From Magnetospirillum sp. UT-4 (GTDB lineage Bacteria > Pseudomonadota > Alphaproteobacteria > Rhodospirillales > Magnetospirillaceae), in contig NZ_CACVCG010000054.1 in assembly GCF_902729435.1 (NCBI RefSeq), positions 1-50,576 on the forward strand: DNA of 50,576 nt, read 5' to 3'. How positions within the stretch are numbered: position 1 is the first letter of the stretch; every line of letters begins with the position of its first letter. This document shows positions 22,798 to 31,178 of this stretch, in pieces. A program made the position numbers and the translations under genes. Under the pieces are notes generated by a model, which had not been told where the DNA came from, made no database searches, and was given only the letters and a program-made list of their open reading frames with translations.

Positions 22798-23304
22798 ATG
22801 CGGCGTTTCGTCCGACGCCACCAGCCCGCCCCGTGCCGGCTGTGCGCCGTGAAGGCGGGGATCGGCGGCCTGATCGCCATCGCGCTGTGCGCGGCCATGG
22901 CCGAGGCGGCCGGCAACCTGCTGCTGATCGCGCCGCTGGCGGCCTCGGCGGTGCTGGTCTTCGGCGTCCACGAAAGCCCGCTGGCGCAGCCGGCCAACGT
23001 CATCGGCGGCCATCTGCTGTCCACCGCCATCGCCCTGGTGCTGGCCGAAGTGCTGCCGCCGGGATGGTGGACGCTGCCGCTGGGGGTGGGGCTGGCCATC
23101 GCCGCCATGGCGGTGGCGCGGGTGACCCATCCGCCCGCCGGGGCCGACGCCCTGGTGGTGCTGGCCCTGCATCCCGGCTGGTGGTATCTGGTCTTCCCCA
23201 TCCTTGCCGGCAGCGTCGCCATCGTCCTGGCCGGGGTGATCGTGCATCGCTGGCTGCCGCCGCGCGGCCATTATCCCTTGCCCCATACCGCACCGGAACC
23301 CTGA
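22798..23304 (+). CDS. HPP-family membrane protein
   Basis: 168 residues with four membrane helices and the name-giving motif THPPAGADAL near residue 106. The N-terminus is basic with a Cys pair (CRLC). GGGAGG lies a few bases before the ATG. HPP proteins are inner-membrane proteins; some plant and cyanobacterial relatives are linked to nitrite transport, but the function here is unknown. It is divergent from dprA. Confidence 0.85.
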   Translation: MRRFVRRHQPAPCRLCAVKAGIGGLIAIALCAAMAEAAGNLLLIAPLAASAVLVFGVHESPLAQPANVIGGHLLSTAIALVLAEVLPPGWWTLPLGVGLAIAAMAVARVTHPPAGADALVVLALHPGWWYLVFPILAGSVAIVLAGVIVHRWLPPRGHYPLPHTAPEP

Positions 23305-23343
23305 CCTCTTGCGGCTCTGGGCGCTTTGGCGACACAGTGGCGC

Positions 23344-24291
23344 ATGGGTCCCATCCTCGGCGCTCTCGCGCCCATCTTCCTGCTGATCGTCCTGGGCTGG
23401 GCACTGCGCGCCGCCCGGTTCCTGCCCGATGCCTTCTGGCTGCCGGCCGAGAAGCTGACCTATTTCATCCTGTTTCCGTCCCTTCTGGTGTCCAGCCTGG
23501 CCGAGGCGTCCCTGGCCGGGCAGCCGGTGGCGGAAATGGTCGCCGTCCATGGCGGCGGCCTCCTGGTCATGGCGGGGCTGGCCGCCCTGCTCGCCCGCCG
23601 CGCCGCCGGGGCGCCGCTGCACCTCGATGCGCCCGGCTTCTCGTCGCTGTTCCAGGGCCTGTTCCGCCCCAACACCTATGTCGGCCTGGCCGCCGCCGCC
23701 GGCCTGTTCGGACCGTCCGGCCTGAAGCTGACCGCCATCTGCGTGGCGGTGGTGGTGCCGCTGGCCAATTTGGTGTCGGTGCTGGGGCTGGTGCATTGGT
23801 GCCGCCCCGTGGGAGGCGCCGGCCCCGGCTGGCGCGACCGCCTGATGCCCGTGCTGACCAATCCGCTGATCATCGCCTGCCTGCTCGGCATCGGCCTCAA
23901 CCTGGGCGGCATCGGCCTGCCGCCGGTGGTCGGGCCGCTGCTCAAGATCCTGGGGCAGGCGTCGCTGCCCATGGGCCTGCTGGCGGTGGGCGCCGGCCTC
24001 GATCCGTCCACGTTGCGCAGCAGCGGCCGGGCGGTGGCGGTCGCCACCCTGGGCAAGCTGGCGCTGCTGCCGCTGCTGGTGGGGGTGGCCGCCTGGCTGC
24101 TGGGGGTACGGGGGACCGCCCTGGCGGTGACGGTGGCCTACGCCGCCCTGCCGGTGGCGCCCAATTCCTATGTCCTGGCGCGCCAGCTGGGCGGCGATGC
24201 GCGGCTGATGTCGGCGATCATCACCGCCAGCACCTTGCTGGCGGCGGCGACCCTTCCCGCCTGGCTGCTGCTGGCCGGCGGCGTGCCCTGA
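23344..24291 (+). CDS. AEC-family transporter (auxin efflux carrier type)
   Basis: 315 residues if read from ATG 23344; a TTG six codons upstream is an alternative. About ten hydrophobic segments are seen, with a charged central loop (LVHWCRPVGGAGPGWRDRL) and the C-terminal family pattern AYAALPVAPNSYVLARQLGGD followed by a last helix. Bacterial members export or take up small carboxylates such as malate; the substrate is unknown here. It begins 39 bases after the HPP gene and is probably in the same transcript. Confidence 0.87.
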   Translation: MGPILGALAPIFLLIVLGWALRAARFLPDAFWLPAEKLTYFILFPSLLVSSLAEASLAGQPVAEMVAVHGGGLLVMAGLAALLARRAAGAPLHLDAPGFSSLFQGLFRPNTYVGLAAAAGLFGPSGLKLTAICVAVVVPLANLVSVLGLVHWCRPVGGAGPGWRDRLMPVLTNPLIIACLLGIGLNLGGIGLPPVVGPLLKILGQASLPMGLLAVGAGLDPSTLRSSGRAVAVATLGKLALLPLLVGVAAWLLGVRGTALAVTVAYAALPVAPNSYVLARQLGGDARLMSAIITASTLLAAATLPAWLLLAGGVP

Positions 24292-24356
24292 AAGGCAACC
24301 AACGGCGCCTCCGGCTGTTCTTCGGGTTGAACCCCGCACCAGCCAGGAGGCATCCC

Positions 24357-24914
24357 ATGCGCCCCACCTTCGCCCTGTTCGGACTCGTTCTGGCCGCCGC
24401 CCTGCCCGTGGCGGCCGCCGCCCAGGACCAGTCGAGCGCCGCCCCGCCCGCCCTCGACCGCGCCGATCGCCAGTTCGCCGAGACCGCCATGGCCGGCAAC
24501 ATGGCCGAGATGCGCCTGGGCAAGCTGGGCGAGGAGCGCGCCGACACCACGGCGGTGCGCGATTTCGCCAGCCGCATGGTGCAGGATCACACCCAGGCCG
24601 AGCAGAAGCTGACGGGCATCGCCACCGGCCTCGGGCTGAAGGAGCCGGCCGAGCTGCCGCCGGACAAGCGCCGCGCCTACGACAAGGTGTCGGGCACCGC
24701 CGGGCCCGCCTTCGACCGCGCCTTCATGAGCGTCATGGTCGAGGACCACCGCCAGGCCATCGGGGATTACCAGCGCTATTCCGAGCGCGGCGCCAATGCC
24801 GAGCTGAAGGGCTATGCCAGCGAAACCCTGCCCAAGCTGCAGGAACACATGCGCATGGCCGAAGAGGTCCAGGCCGGCCTGAAGTCGAAGGAACAGGCGG
24901 AAGTGCCGCGCTGA
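24357..24914 (+). CDS. DUF4142 periplasmic protein
   Basis: 185 residues with a signal peptide (hydrophobic 6-22, cleavage after AAA). The mature part is helical with the DUF4142 pattern: DRQFAETAMAGNMAEMRLGKL, VRDFASRMVQDHTQAEQKL, FMSVMVEDHRQAIGDY and LPKLQEHMRMAEEV. These form a ferritin-like four-helix bundle, with His residues placed as in the family. The function is unknown. AGGAGG lies 6 bases before the ATG. It may be the last gene of the HPP-AEC unit. Confidence 0.88.
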   Translation: MRPTFALFGLVLAAALPVAAAAQDQSSAAPPALDRADRQFAETAMAGNMAEMRLGKLGEERADTTAVRDFASRMVQDHTQAEQKLTGIATGLGLKEPAELPPDKRRAYDKVSGTAGPAFDRAFMSVMVEDHRQAIGDYQRYSERGANAELKGYASETLPKLQEHMRMAEEVQAGLKSKEQAEVPR

Positions 24915-24953
24915 ACCGCTGCCGGGCGGGTGGCGGAATCGCCGCCGCCCGCC

Positions 24954-24959
24954 TATAAT
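24954..24959 (+). promoter_or_regulatory. TATAAT -10 box giving a leaderless nucleotidyltransferase mRNA
   Basis: A perfect TATAAT ends 7 bases before the ATG at 24967, so transcription should start at or next to the A of ATG. No SD precedes the gene and no clear -35 is visible. The same box with the same spacing precedes the second module. Confidence 0.5.
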
Positions 24960-24966
24960 CCAGGGC

Positions 24967-25266
24967 ATGGCACGGCTGGACGACATCCTGGCGATACTTC
25001 GCGCCCATCAGGACGAGCTGAAGGCGCGCGGCGTCCTGCACGCCGGCGTGTTCGGCTCGGTGGCGCGCGGCGAGGAGACCGAGGACTCGGACGTGGACGT
25101 GGCGCTGGACCTGGATTGCGACCGTCCCATGGGCCTGCTGCGCTACAACGCCCTGGGCGACTATCTCGAATCGTTGGTGGGAACGAAGGTCGATATGGCC
25201 GACCGGACCAGCGTGCGCGCCCGCCTGCGCGCCGAGATCGAGCGGGACTACAAGCATGCCTTCTGA
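24967..25266 (+). CDS. mntA: MntA-type nucleotidyltransferase antitoxin, module 1
   Basis: 99 residues forming a minimal nucleotidyltransferase. The motif GS-x10-D-x-D is intact (Gly30, Ser31, Asp42, Asp44 in GSVARGEETEDSDVDV). In characterised MntA/HepT pairs, this protein AMPylates the HEPN toxin on a Tyr next to its active site. Residues 1-50 are identical to module 2 (25660-25959) while the remainder diverges. The gene overlaps its HEPN partner by 11 bases. Confidence 0.88.
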   Translation: MARLDDILAILRAHQDELKARGVLHAGVFGSVARGEETEDSDVDVALDLDCDRPMGLLRYNALGDYLESLVGTKVDMADRTSVRARLRAEIERDYKHAF

Positions 25267-25606
25267 GGACCCGAGGCGTCGGCTCCGGGACATCCTCGAC
25301 ATGATCGAGGAGATCGAGGAATTCGTCGTCGGCGTCGCCAACGCACGGGATCTCCGGGAGCGCCGGCAGACCCGCCGCGCCGTCGAGCGCTGCGTCGAGA
25401 TCATTTGCGAGGCCGCCCGCAAGCTCGGTCCCGAGATCGACCTGCTGTGCCCCGGCCCTCCCTGGGCTGAAATCCGGGGCATGGGCAACCGGATGCGCCA
25501 TGAATACGACGGAGTGAGCGTCGTGGTCCTCTGGGGTGTCGTCCAGGAAGACCTCCCCCCGCTGCGCGCCGCCTGCCTCGCCGCCCTGGAAAAGCTCGGA
25601 CACTGA
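25256..25606 (+). CDS. hepT: HepT-type HEPN (DUF86) protein, module 1
   Basis: 116 residues, all helical, of the DUF86/HEPN type that pairs with minimal nucleotidyltransferases. The C-terminal block reads AEIRGMGNRMRHEYDGV: His82 and Tyr84 of the R-x4-H-x-Y ribonuclease motif are present, but the Arg expected at position 77 is Gly. The nearest arginines are at 74, 79 and 81. Either it belongs to a subfamily with a shifted Arg or it is catalytically weak. The ATG is inside the antitoxin gene. The last 23 residues are almost identical to module 2. Confidence 0.85.
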   Translation: MPSEDPRRRLRDILDMIEEIEEFVVGVANARDLRERRQTRRAVERCVEIICEAARKLGPEIDLLCPGPPWAEIRGMGNRMRHEYDGVSVVVLWGVVQEDLPPLRAACLAALEKLGH

Positions 25607-25646
25607 GGCGTCGCTTGGGCGGGTGGCGAATTGGCCGCCATGCGCC

Positions 25647-25652
25647 TATAAT
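25647..25652 (+). promoter_or_regulatory. TATAAT -10 box of second module
   Basis: A perfect TATAAT ends 7 bases before ATG 25660, the same arrangement as the first module. The surrounding sequence (GGGCGGGTGGCG...GCGCCTATAATT) is also duplicated, so the module was copied with its promoter. Confidence 0.5.
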
Positions 25653-25659
25653 TAGGCGC

Positions 25660-25959
25660 ATGGCACGGCTGGACGACATCCTGGCGATACTTCGCGCCCA
25701 TCAGGACGAGCTGAAGGCGCGCGGCGTCCTGCATGCCGGCGTGTTCGGCTCGGTGGCGCGTGGCGAGGAGACCGAGGACTCGGACGTGGACGTGGCGCTG
25801 GACCTCGACCCCGGCAGAAGCATTGGGCTGTTCGCGTATTCCGGCATCCGCATCTATCTGGCGGACGTGCTGGGGCGCGAGGTGGACATCGTCTCCCGTC
25901 CCTGCCGCCGTCCGGACTTCGCCGCCGAGGTGGAACGGGACTATCGGAATGCCTTCTAG
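25660..25959 (+). CDS. mntA: MntA-type nucleotidyltransferase antitoxin, module 2
   Basis: 99 residues; the first 50 are identical to the module 1 protein, including GS-x10-D-x-D. The C-terminal half (PGRSIGLFAYSGIRIYLADVL and on) is divergent, while the ending ERDY-AF is shared. The partner-recognition half has therefore changed while the catalytic half stayed constant at both protein and DNA level. It overlaps its HEPN gene by 11 bases, as in module 1. Confidence 0.88.
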   Translation: MARLDDILAILRAHQDELKARGVLHAGVFGSVARGEETEDSDVDVALDLDPGRSIGLFAYSGIRIYLADVLGREVDIVSRPCRRPDFAAEVERDYRNAF

Positions 25960-26299
25960 CAATCCCGGCCGCCGCCTGTCCGACATCATCGACATGTGCG
26001 ACGATATCGCGGCCTTTGTCGCGGACATGAGCGACCCCGCTGCACTCCGGCAGGACAGGAAGACATTCCGGGCAGTGGAACGTTGCCTGCTCATCATCGC
26101 CGAAGCCGCGACGAAACTGGGTCCCGCCGCGGACGCGCTTTGCCCGGGCATCCCGTGGCGCGACGTGCGGGGACTGGGAAACGTCATCCGCCACGAATAT
26201 GACGGACTTGACGCCAATCGTATCTGGGCCACTGTCCAGGAAGACCTCCCCCCGCTGCGCGCCGCCTGCGTCGCCGCCCTGGAAAAACTCCGACACTGA
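25949..26299 (+). CDS. hepT: HepT-type HEPN (DUF86) protein, module 2
   Basis: 116 residues, the same length as module 1. The motif region is WRDVRGLGNVIRHEYDGLD: His82 and Tyr84 are kept and Gly77 again replaces the usual Arg, so the substitution is shared rather than a random loss. The N-terminal two thirds differ clearly from module 1 (for example IDMCDDIAAFVADMSD), whereas VQEDLPPLRAAC-AALEKL at the end is the same. The target, as in the family, would be RNA. Confidence 0.85.
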   Translation: MPSSNPGRRLSDIIDMCDDIAAFVADMSDPAALRQDRKTFRAVERCLLIIAEAATKLGPAADALCPGIPWRDVRGLGNVIRHEYDGLDANRIWATVQEDLPPLRAACVAALEKLRH

Positions 26300-26343
26300 C
26301 CCTTCGCTTGTCGCCCGGCGCTGGCCGGTCTACCCTGCCGGCC

Positions 26344-28593
26344 ATGACCAAGCCGCCGCGCCCGAAGACCGTCCCGCTGCCGACCAGGCAGGAAATCCTC
26401 GACTTCATCCGCTCCCAGCCGGGCCGGGTGGGCAAGCGCGAGCTGGCGCGGGCCTTCAACCTGAAGGGCGCCGACAAGATCACCCTGAAGGCGCTGCTGA
26501 AGGATTTGGAGATCGAGGGCGCGGTCCAGCGCGGCCAGAAGAAGCGCTTCGCCCGTCCGGGTTCGCTGCCCGAGGTGGCGGTGGTCGAGATCACCGGCAC
26601 CGACACCGACGGCGAGCTGATCGCCCGGCCGCTGGCCTGGGAGGAAGAGGGCCGGCCGCCGCGCATCTTCATGGCGCCGTGGCGGCGCGGCGAGCTGGTG
26701 GTCGGAATCGGCGACCGGGTGCTGGCCAAGCTGCGCCGGCTGCGCGGCGACGATTACGAAGGCATCCCCATCCGCGCGGTGGGCGAGGCCCGCGCCCGCG
26801 TGCTCGGCGTGTACGAGCCCATGCCAGACGGCTCGGGCCGCGTCCAGCCCACCTCGCGCAAGGAGAAATCCACCTATCTGGTGCCACGAGGCGAGGCCGG
26901 CGGGGCCGAGGCCGGCGAGCTGGTGATGTGCGACCTGCTGCCGGGCCGCCACTACGGCCTGCGGCAGGTGGCGGTGAAGGAGCGGCTGGGCCGGCTGGGG
27001 GCGCCCCGATCGGTCAGCCTGGTGGCCATCCACGCCAACGACATCCCCTTCGCCTTCCCCGACGAGGTGGTCCAGGCCGCGCAGGCGGCCGGCCCGGCCG
27101 TGCTGGGTGGGCGCACCGACCTGCGCGACATTCCGCTGGTGACCATCGACGGCGAGGACGCCCGCGATTTCGACGACGCGGTGTGGGCCGAGCCGGACGG
27201 TGAGGGCTGGCACTGCATGGTTGCCATCGCCGACGTCTCGTGGTACGTGCGGCCCGGCGACGCGCTGGACCGCGAGGCCTACAAGCGCGGCAACTCGGTC
27301 TATTTCCCCGACCGGGTGGTGCCCATGCTGCCCGAGGAGCTGTCCAACGGCTGGTGCTCGCTGAAGCCGAAAGAGGACCGCGGCTGCCTGGCGGTGCATT
27401 TCTGGCTCGACAAGGACGGCAACAAGCTGCGCCACCGCTTCGTGCGCGGCCTGATGCGCTCGGCGGCGCGGCTGACCTACACCCGCGTCCAGGCCGCCCG
27501 CGACGGCAATCCCGACGACGAGACGGCGCCGCTGCTGGCGCCGGTCATCGCCCCCCTCTACGATGCCTGGGCGGCCCTGCTGGCGGCCCGCCAGCGGCGC
27601 GGCGTGCTGGAGCTGGACATCCCCGAGCGCAAGGTGGACATCGCCCCCGACGGCCGCGTGCTGGGCATCAAGGTGCGCGAGCGCTTCGACAGCCACCGGC
27701 TGATCGAGGACTTCATGATCCAGGCCAATGTCTGCGCCGCCGAGGAGCTGGAGCGCCTGAACAAGCCCTGCATGTACCGCGTCCATGACCAGCCGAGCCA
27801 GGAGAAGCTGGAGGGCCTGCGGCAGTTCCTGTCCTCGCTGGAGCTGTCGCTGCCCAAGGGCCAGGTGCTGCGGCCGGGCCAGTTCAATCTGATCCTGGAG
27901 AAGGTCAGGGGCACCCCGCACGAGACCCTGGTCAACGAGGTGGTGCTGCGCAGCCAGGCCCAGGCGGTCTATGCCCCCGAGAACCTGGGCCATTTCGGCC
28001 TCGGGCTGGCGCGCTACGCCCATTTCACTTCGCCCATCCGCCGTTACGCCGACCTGCTGGTGCACCGCGCCCTGGTCTCGGGCCTGAAGCTGGGCGAGGG
28101 CGGGCTGCCGCCCGACGCGCTGCCGAAATTCCCCGAATGGGGCGAGCACATCTCCATGACCGAGCGCCGCGCCGCCTCGGCCGAACGCGAGGCGGTGGAC
28201 CGCTACGTCACCGCCTTCCTGGCCGACCGGGTCGGCGCCGCCTTCGCCGGCAAGGTGTCGGGAGTCACCCGCTTCGGCCTGTTCGTCACCCTGGCCGACA
28301 CCGGCGCCGACGGGCTGGTGCCCATCAGCACCCTGCCCGAGGATTTCTACGTCCACGACGAGATCCACCACTGCCTGGTCGGCAAGCGCACCCGCCGCAC
28401 CTTCCAGCTGGGCCAGGCGCTGTCGGTGGTGCTGCACGAGGCCAACCAGATGACCGGATCCATGGTGTTCCGGCTGGAGGAGGGGGCTTCGGACGGTGGC
28501 GAGCGCCCGCGGGCGCGGCCGGAGCGGAGCGGCGGCGGGCCGGGCCGGCGGGGCCTGCGCTCTCAATCGCGCGGCAAATCGTCACGGCGCTGA
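26344..28593 (+). CDS. rnr: Ribonuclease R
   Basis: 749 residues from ATG 26344; a TTG 12 codons earlier is possible, and neither start has a clear SD. A 3'-5' exoribonuclease that degrades structured RNA. It has an N-terminal winged helix (about 15-70), cold-shock OB domains, and the RNB catalytic domain with TIDGEDARDFDDAV near residue 267 (metal-binding Asp cluster) and HFTSPIRRYADLLVHRALV near 560. An S1 domain follows (GKVSGVTRFGLFVTLADTGADGLV). The basic tail of ~40 residues (RPRARPERSGGGPGRRG) is typical of RNase R. Confidence 0.96.
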   Translation: MTKPPRPKTVPLPTRQEILDFIRSQPGRVGKRELARAFNLKGADKITLKALLKDLEIEGAVQRGQKKRFARPGSLPEVAVVEITGTDTDGELIARPLAWEEEGRPPRIFMAPWRRGELVVGIGDRVLAKLRRLRGDDYEGIPIRAVGEARARVLGVYEPMPDGSGRVQPTSRKEKSTYLVPRGEAGGAEAGELVMCDLLPGRHYGLRQVAVKERLGRLGAPRSVSLVAIHANDIPFAFPDEVVQAAQAAGPAVLGGRTDLRDIPLVTIDGEDARDFDDAVWAEPDGEGWHCMVAIADVSWYVRPGDALDREAYKRGNSVYFPDRVVPMLPEELSNGWCSLKPKEDRGCLAVHFWLDKDGNKLRHRFVRGLMRSAARLTYTRVQAARDGNPDDETAPLLAPVIAPLYDAWAALLAARQRRGVLELDIPERKVDIAPDGRVLGIKVRERFDSHRLIEDFMIQANVCAAEELERLNKPCMYRVHDQPSQEKLEGLRQFLSSLELSLPKGQVLRPGQFNLILEKVRGTPHETLVNEVVLRSQAQAVYAPENLGHFGLGLARYAHFTSPIRRYADLLVHRALVSGLKLGEGGLPPDALPKFPEWGEHISMTERRAASAEREAVDRYVTAFLADRVGAAFAGKVSGVTRFGLFVTLADTGADGLVPISTLPEDFYVHDEIHHCLVGKRTRRTFQLGQALSVVLHEANQMTGSMVFRLEEGASDGGERPRARPERSGGGPGRRGLRSQSRGKSSRR

Positions 28594-28706
28594 CTTTACC
28601 TTAACTTTCCACCCCTAAAGAGATACCGGAAAAGACTGTACCGGCAGAGCTTGGCTCAAGCATACTCCGGGCGTTACTGCTTCCGACATACCTCGGGTGA
28701 AAAGAT

Positions 28707-30320
28707 TTGAAGCGCAATCCCGCCGCCCACTGGATCATCGCCGCATCGCTGCTCGTGGCCGGGTCCTGCGCCCCCGCCAGCCAGGGCTCGCTGGCCGGAC
28801 CGCATACCCCTTATGACACCGCCGAGGCCGAGCGCACCTTCGCGTCGGCCTATTCCACCATCGTCGAGCGCCACCTCGAGCGCATCACCGCCGCCGCGGT
28901 CGCCATGGAAGGCATGCGGGGCCTGGGCAGCATCGATCCCGAGATCGGATTGTCCCACCTGGACGGCAAGGTGCTGCTGACCGCCGCCGACCACGTGGTG
29001 GCCGAATACCCGGCACCCGAGGATCACGACATCAAGGGCTGGGCGCGCCTGACCGTGACCGCGGCGCTGGAGGCGCGCGGGGTCTCGGCGGCGGTGCGCG
29101 ACGCCGACGTCGACAAGGTCTTCGAGGCGGTGTTCGACGCCACCCTGTCGAAGCTGGACGTGTTCTCGCGCTATGCCGGCCCCAAGGAGGCCCGCGAGCA
29201 CCGCGCCAGCCGCAACGGCTTCGGTGGCATCGGCGTCAAGTTCGACCTGGTGGAGGGCGAGGCCAAGGTCATCGAGGTGATGGAGGATACCCCCGCCGCC
29301 CGCGCCGGCCTGCAGGTGGGCGACATCATCTCCCAGATCGAGGGGCGCTCGGTCGCCGGCACCGCCAAGGAGGACATCTCCAGGCTGCTGCGCGGTCCGG
29401 TCTCCAGCGACCTGGCGCTGACCGTGCGGCGCGGCTTCAAGCCCATCGACGTCGCCCTGAAGCGCGCCCTGATCGTGCCCATCACGGTGACCGCGACGCT
29501 GAAGGCCGGGGGCATCGGCGAATTCCGCGTCTCCAGCTTCAACCAGCGCACCGCCGCCAGCCTGGCCGCCGAGATCAAGACCCTGACCGAGAGCAACGGC
29601 GCGCCGCTGTCCGGCGTGGTGCTGGACATGCGCGGCAACCCCGGCGGTCTGCTGGACCAGGCGGTGGCCATGGCCGACCTGTTCATGAAGGACGGCGCCA
29701 TCGTCACCACCCGCGGCCGCCACCCGTTGTCGGTGCAGGCCTACGACGCCCGCGAGGGCGAAGCGGCCGAAGACATTCCGGTGGTGGTGCTGGTCGATGG
29801 CAAGTCGGCCTCGGCCGCCGAGATCGTCGCCGCCGCCCTGCAGGATTCCGGGCGCGCCGTGGTGGTCGGCACCAATTCCTACGGCAAGGGCACGGTCCAG
29901 ACCGTGGTGCGCCTGCCCAACGACGGCGAGATGACCCTGACCTGGTCGCGCTTCCACACCCCCTCGGGCTACGCCCTGCACGGGCTGGGGGTGCTGCCCA
30001 CCATCTGCACCGCCGACGACAAGGGCGGCGCCGACGGCATGATGGCCGGGATCGTCCACGCCTCGGCCCCGGCCGCCCCGGTCAGCACCAACCTCACCCT
30101 GTGGCGCCATGCCCGGCTCGAGGATACCGACCTGCGCAGCCAGCTGCGCACCACCTGCCCATCGGCCAAGCGCGACGGCGCCTTCGACCTCGAGCTGGCG
30201 GAACGCCTGCTGGCCGACCAGGCGCTGTACCGGCACGCCCTGACCCTGTCGGCGCCGGCGGCGGCGCCGTCGGCGGCCCAGGCGGCGCCGGCCGCCATGG
30301 TCCAGCAGGTCGAGCATTGA
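28707..30320 (+). CDS. S41 C-terminal processing protease with PDZ domain, probable lipoprotein
   Basis: 537 residues from a TTG start at 28707. The N-terminus has a signal with a lipobox-like LLVAGSC (Cys21), suggesting anchoring to a membrane as a lipoprotein. A PDZ domain lies near residues 170-255 (GFGGIGVKFDLVEGEAKVIEV...GLQVGDIISQIEG). The S41 domain has the catalytic Ser in VDGKSASAAE and the Lys in NSYGKGTVQT, the Ser-Lys dyad of CtpA. The region before the PDZ (35-165) is helical and specific to this branch. It follows rnr by 113 bases; no strong promoter is evident there. Confidence 0.9.
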   Translation: MKRNPAAHWIIAASLLVAGSCAPASQGSLAGPHTPYDTAEAERTFASAYSTIVERHLERITAAAVAMEGMRGLGSIDPEIGLSHLDGKVLLTAADHVVAEYPAPEDHDIKGWARLTVTAALEARGVSAAVRDADVDKVFEAVFDATLSKLDVFSRYAGPKEAREHRASRNGFGGIGVKFDLVEGEAKVIEVMEDTPAARAGLQVGDIISQIEGRSVAGTAKEDISRLLRGPVSSDLALTVRRGFKPIDVALKRALIVPITVTATLKAGGIGEFRVSSFNQRTAASLAAEIKTLTESNGAPLSGVVLDMRGNPGGLLDQAVAMADLFMKDGAIVTTRGRHPLSVQAYDAREGEAAEDIPVVVLVDGKSASAAEIVAAALQDSGRAVVVGTNSYGKGTVQTVVRLPNDGEMTLTWSRFHTPSGYALHGLGVLPTICTADDKGGADGMMAGIVHASAPAAPVSTNLTLWRHARLEDTDLRSQLRTTCPSAKRDGAFDLELAERLLADQALYRHALTLSAPAAAPSAAQAAPAAMVQQVEH

Positions 30321-30336
30321 GGGCGCGCATTAACCC

Positions 30337-30364
30337 TTGACTCGCGGCTGGGGATCAGTATCTT
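30337..30364 (+). promoter_or_regulatory. Probable rpmG promoter
   Basis: TTGACT (30337-30342) and TATCTT (30359-30364) are 16 bases apart, about 48 bases before the rpmG ATG. A GANTC site (GACTC, 30339-30343) overlaps the -35 box. Confidence 0.55.
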
Positions 30365-30411
30365 GCGCCCCTCTGGTTTTCACTGAAGCACGAACATTCG
30401 GGATTTTCGCC

Positions 30412-30579
30412 ATGGCCAAGCCTGCCACCATCCTCGTCAAGCTGGTTAGCTCCGCCGACACGGGCTTTTTCTACGTGGCGAAGAAGAACCCCCGCAAGAC
30501 CACCGAGAAGCTGAAGTTCCGCAAGTACGACCCGGTGGTGCGCAAGCACGTCGAGTTCAACGAGGCGAAGATCAAGTAG
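30412..30579 (+). CDS. rpmG: 50S ribosomal protein L33
   Basis: 55 residues, [20 protein letters not shown]..., ending EFNEAKIK. It has the full length and sequence pattern of L33, including [15 protein letters not shown] and [11 protein letters not shown]. The zinc-binding cysteines found in some L33 proteins are absent, so it is the zinc-free type. It stands as a single gene with its own promoter and terminator. Confidence 0.97.
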   Translation: MAKPATILVKLVSSADTGFFYVAKKNPRKTTEKLKFRKYDPVVRKHVEFNEAKIK

Positions 30580-30603
30580 GCTTTCCCGGTCGCTTCGACG
30601 TTA

Positions 30604-30637
30604 AAGCGCCCGCCGGGTCCCATCCCGGCGGGCGCTT
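30604..30637 (+). terminator. Rho-independent terminator after rpmG
   Basis: A perfect 14-bp stem (AAGCGCCCGCCGGG with its complement) has a 6-base loop TCCCAT at 30618-30623 and is followed by TTCGCGTTT. The T-tract is weak, but the stem is very stable and sits 24 bases after the stop codon. Confidence 0.8.
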
Positions 30638-30739
30638 CGCGTTTGAAAATGCGGGGGGAGGGGACTACGTGCCGCGGCCGCAATTGGTGTTGCGCCCCCG
30701 GTATTGCTGTCCGGCACGCCGGCGCACCTCCGCAGCCAG

Positions 30740-31105
30740 TTAGGCCAGGAACTTGGCGATGGTCTGCAGGAAGTTGGCGACCGAGATCGGCTTGGCGATG
30801 TAGCCCTCGCAGCCGCCCTCGCGGATCTTCTCCTCGTCGCCCTTCATGGCGAAGGCGGTCACCGCGATCACCGGGATGGCCTTCAGCTCGGCGTCGTCCT
30901 TCAGCATGCGGGTGATTTCCAGGCCGGAAATCTCGGGCAGCTGGATGTCCATCAGGATCAGGTCCGGGCGGTGGCGCCGGGCCAGGTCCAGGGCCTCGCG
31001 CCCATCCTTGGTCTGCAGGGTCTGATAGCCGTTGGCCTGCAGAAGGTCGTTGAACAACTTCATGTTGAGATCGTTGTCTTCGACAATCAGAACGGTCTTA
31101 GCCAT
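30740..31105 (-). CDS. divK: Single-domain response regulator DivK
   Basis: 121 residues, a lone receiver domain with all key residues: VEDND, the phosphoacceptor Asp in [13 protein letters not shown], Thr in [14 protein letters not shown] and Lys in IAKPISV. The sequence from [22 protein letters not shown] onward closely resembles DivK, the alphaproteobacterial regulator that, with PleC/DivJ kinases and DivL, controls CtrA and asymmetric division. GGGGGAAGAAG directly precedes the ATG. No PleD follows here. Confidence 0.93.
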   Translation of the reverse strand: MAKTVLIVEDNDLNMKLFNDLLQANGYQTLQTKDGREALDLARRHRPDLILMDIQLPEISGLEITRMLKDDAELKAIPVIAVTAFAMKGDEEKIREGGCEGYIAKPISVANFLQTIAKFLA

Positions 31106-31178
31106 CTTCTTCCCCCAGCGAGTTCGCCATAATCCTCAATTCCGCCGGCTTAGTCAAACCAAGCGGGGGTGTCGTTCA

